Shown: piece by piece, positions 23,616-23,996 of the stretch
Numbering within the stretch: position 1 is the stretch's first letter
Layout: each line of letters begins with the position of its first letter
Origin: Candidatus Altarchaeota archaeon
Lineage (GTDB): Archaea > Altiarchaeota > Altiarchaeia > IMC4 > QMZM01
Direction of reading: 5' to 3'
Assembly (NCBI GenBank): GCA_016931955.1
Contig: JAFGDV010000005.1
Span: 1 to 23,996, forward strand
DNA length: 23,996 bases
Program-made: the position numbers and the translations under genes
Notes under the pieces: generated by a model
What the model was told of the DNA's origin: nothing
What the model saw: the letters and a program-made list of their open reading frames with translations, nothing else
Database searches by the model: none

Positions 23616-23857
23616 TTTCTTCTTTTCTCCCACACTACGTTTCCTTTCCTCAGTATTTTTCTTATCCTGTGCATTGGTATCTGGTTTTCTGCTGACTGGA
23701 AGAAGTCTCCTTGCAGTTGTATTTCTGTGAACCTGACTTCTCTTAGTTTTCCCCTGTCCAGGTACATGATGCTGTATTCCTCTGGCTTCAGTTTCCTGTC
23801 CCATCGGATGCGGTTCAACGCATCCTTTTCCATCACTTCCTTGTCGGATAATTCCAT
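23612..23857 (-). CDS. MJ1316 (DUF504/UPF0248) domain protein
   Basis: This 81-residue protein matches the MJ1316 family (PF04457, formerly DUF504), proposed from domain analysis to recognise cyclic phosphate or other modified RNA ends. The pattern ALNRIRWDRKLKPEEYSIMYLDRG, with IPMHRIRKI and VVWEKR near the end, is the family core, and the size is that of the stand-alone archaeal form. The ATG at 23857 is used; an in-frame ATG at 23833 (MEKDALNRIRW) would remove eight residues and is equally consistent with homologues. It follows the partial gene at the right edge on the same strand after 82 bp, and its TAG stop overlaps the argG TAA by 4 bp. RNA binding is inferred from family membership only. 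Confidence 0.85.
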   Translation of the reverse strand: MELSDKEVMEKDALNRIRWDRKLKPEEYSIMYLDRGKLREVRFTEIQLQGDFFQSAENQIPMHRIRKILRKGNVVWEKRRN

Positions 23858-23939
23858 TCCCTACAACCCCAGATATTATTTTTCTGCACAGAGAAAAAAA
23901 CCCTTTATTTCCAATCAGATAGGATAAGTAGACAATAAA

Positions 23940-23996
23940 TTATTCGACGACTTCAGTCGGCGGATTGTTTATTACAAAGTCGGCAGAATACAGCAA
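23940..23996 (-). CDS. C-terminal end of a gene cut by the window edge
   Basis: On the minus strand an open frame enters from the right edge and ends at a TAA at 23940-23942, giving the last 18 residues, SADFVINNPPTEVVE being the final 15. The clean ending and amino-acid composition look like a true protein C-terminus. Too little is visible to name it. About 80 bp of AT-rich sequence with a run of seven A (T on the minus strand) separates it from the MJ1316-type gene. Confidence 0.5.
   Translation of the reverse strand: MLYSADFVINNPPTEVVE

Overview
This window is archaeal chromosome. RNase P protein Rpp30, an AglB/STT3 oligosaccharyltransferase, an Lhr-type helicase, an XPD/Rad3-type helicase, the aspartate carbamoyltransferase regulatory chain, adenosine-specific kinase and an MJ1316-type protein are all archaeal hallmarks. 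TATA-like boxes lie about 24-33 bp ahead of many starts, several starts are GTG, and the genes lean on AGG/AGA for arginine. The lineage looks like an uncultivated or poorly sampled euryarchaeon-like group, but I cannot name it from sequence alone. There are no rRNA or tRNA genes, insertion sequences or CRISPR arrays, and no gene-free stretch over 300 bases. The window is very dense: most divergent pairs share 40-75 bp, and seven of eight convergent pairs overlap or abut at their stop codons.

Layout. 1-4.8 kb (surface and glycosylation): the C-terminal part of a Ca-loop beta-propeller surface protein with a sequon-rich stalk and membrane anchor, convergent with aglB, which follows a cis-prenyltransferase gene (the likely dolichol-type carrier enzyme). 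4.8-7.7 kb: Rpp30, then dapB preceded by a tandem V4R-domain protein. 7.75-13.5 kb: an XPD-like helicase translationally coupled to an M16 peptidase, then Lhr. 13.5-16.4 kb: argB-like kinase, a small membrane protein, a CAP-domain protein, and a phosphoribulokinase of the cyanobacterial/archaeal type. 16.4-18.9 kb: a 56-residue four-cysteine protein, a hypothetical protein, a membrane protein with a GT2 glycosyltransferase carrying a DxH motif, and adenosine-specific kinase. 18.9-24 kb: argH, pyrBI, a frameshifted membrane protein gene, argG, an MJ1316-domain protein and the last 18 codons of another gene.

How the genes work together. Cis-prenyltransferase and AglB would provide the lipid carrier and the transferase of N-glycosylation; the neighbouring propeller protein is a plausible acceptor. 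argB, argG and argH cover three arginine steps, and pyrBI gives the committed pyrimidine step; both pathways draw on carbamoyl phosphate. dapB points to diaminopimelate/lysine synthesis. Phosphoribulokinase suggests ribulose-1,5-bisphosphate formation, hence a RuBisCO-linked pathway elsewhere in the genome.

The points most worth a second look are the phosphoribulokinase and its divergent four-Cys partner, the frameshift in the gene at 21839-22416, the extra N-terminal membrane segments of AglB, the GalNAc-transferase-like metal triad in the GT2 enzyme, and the exact internal duplication in the V4R protein. I do not see a clear novel multi-gene defence or mobile system.
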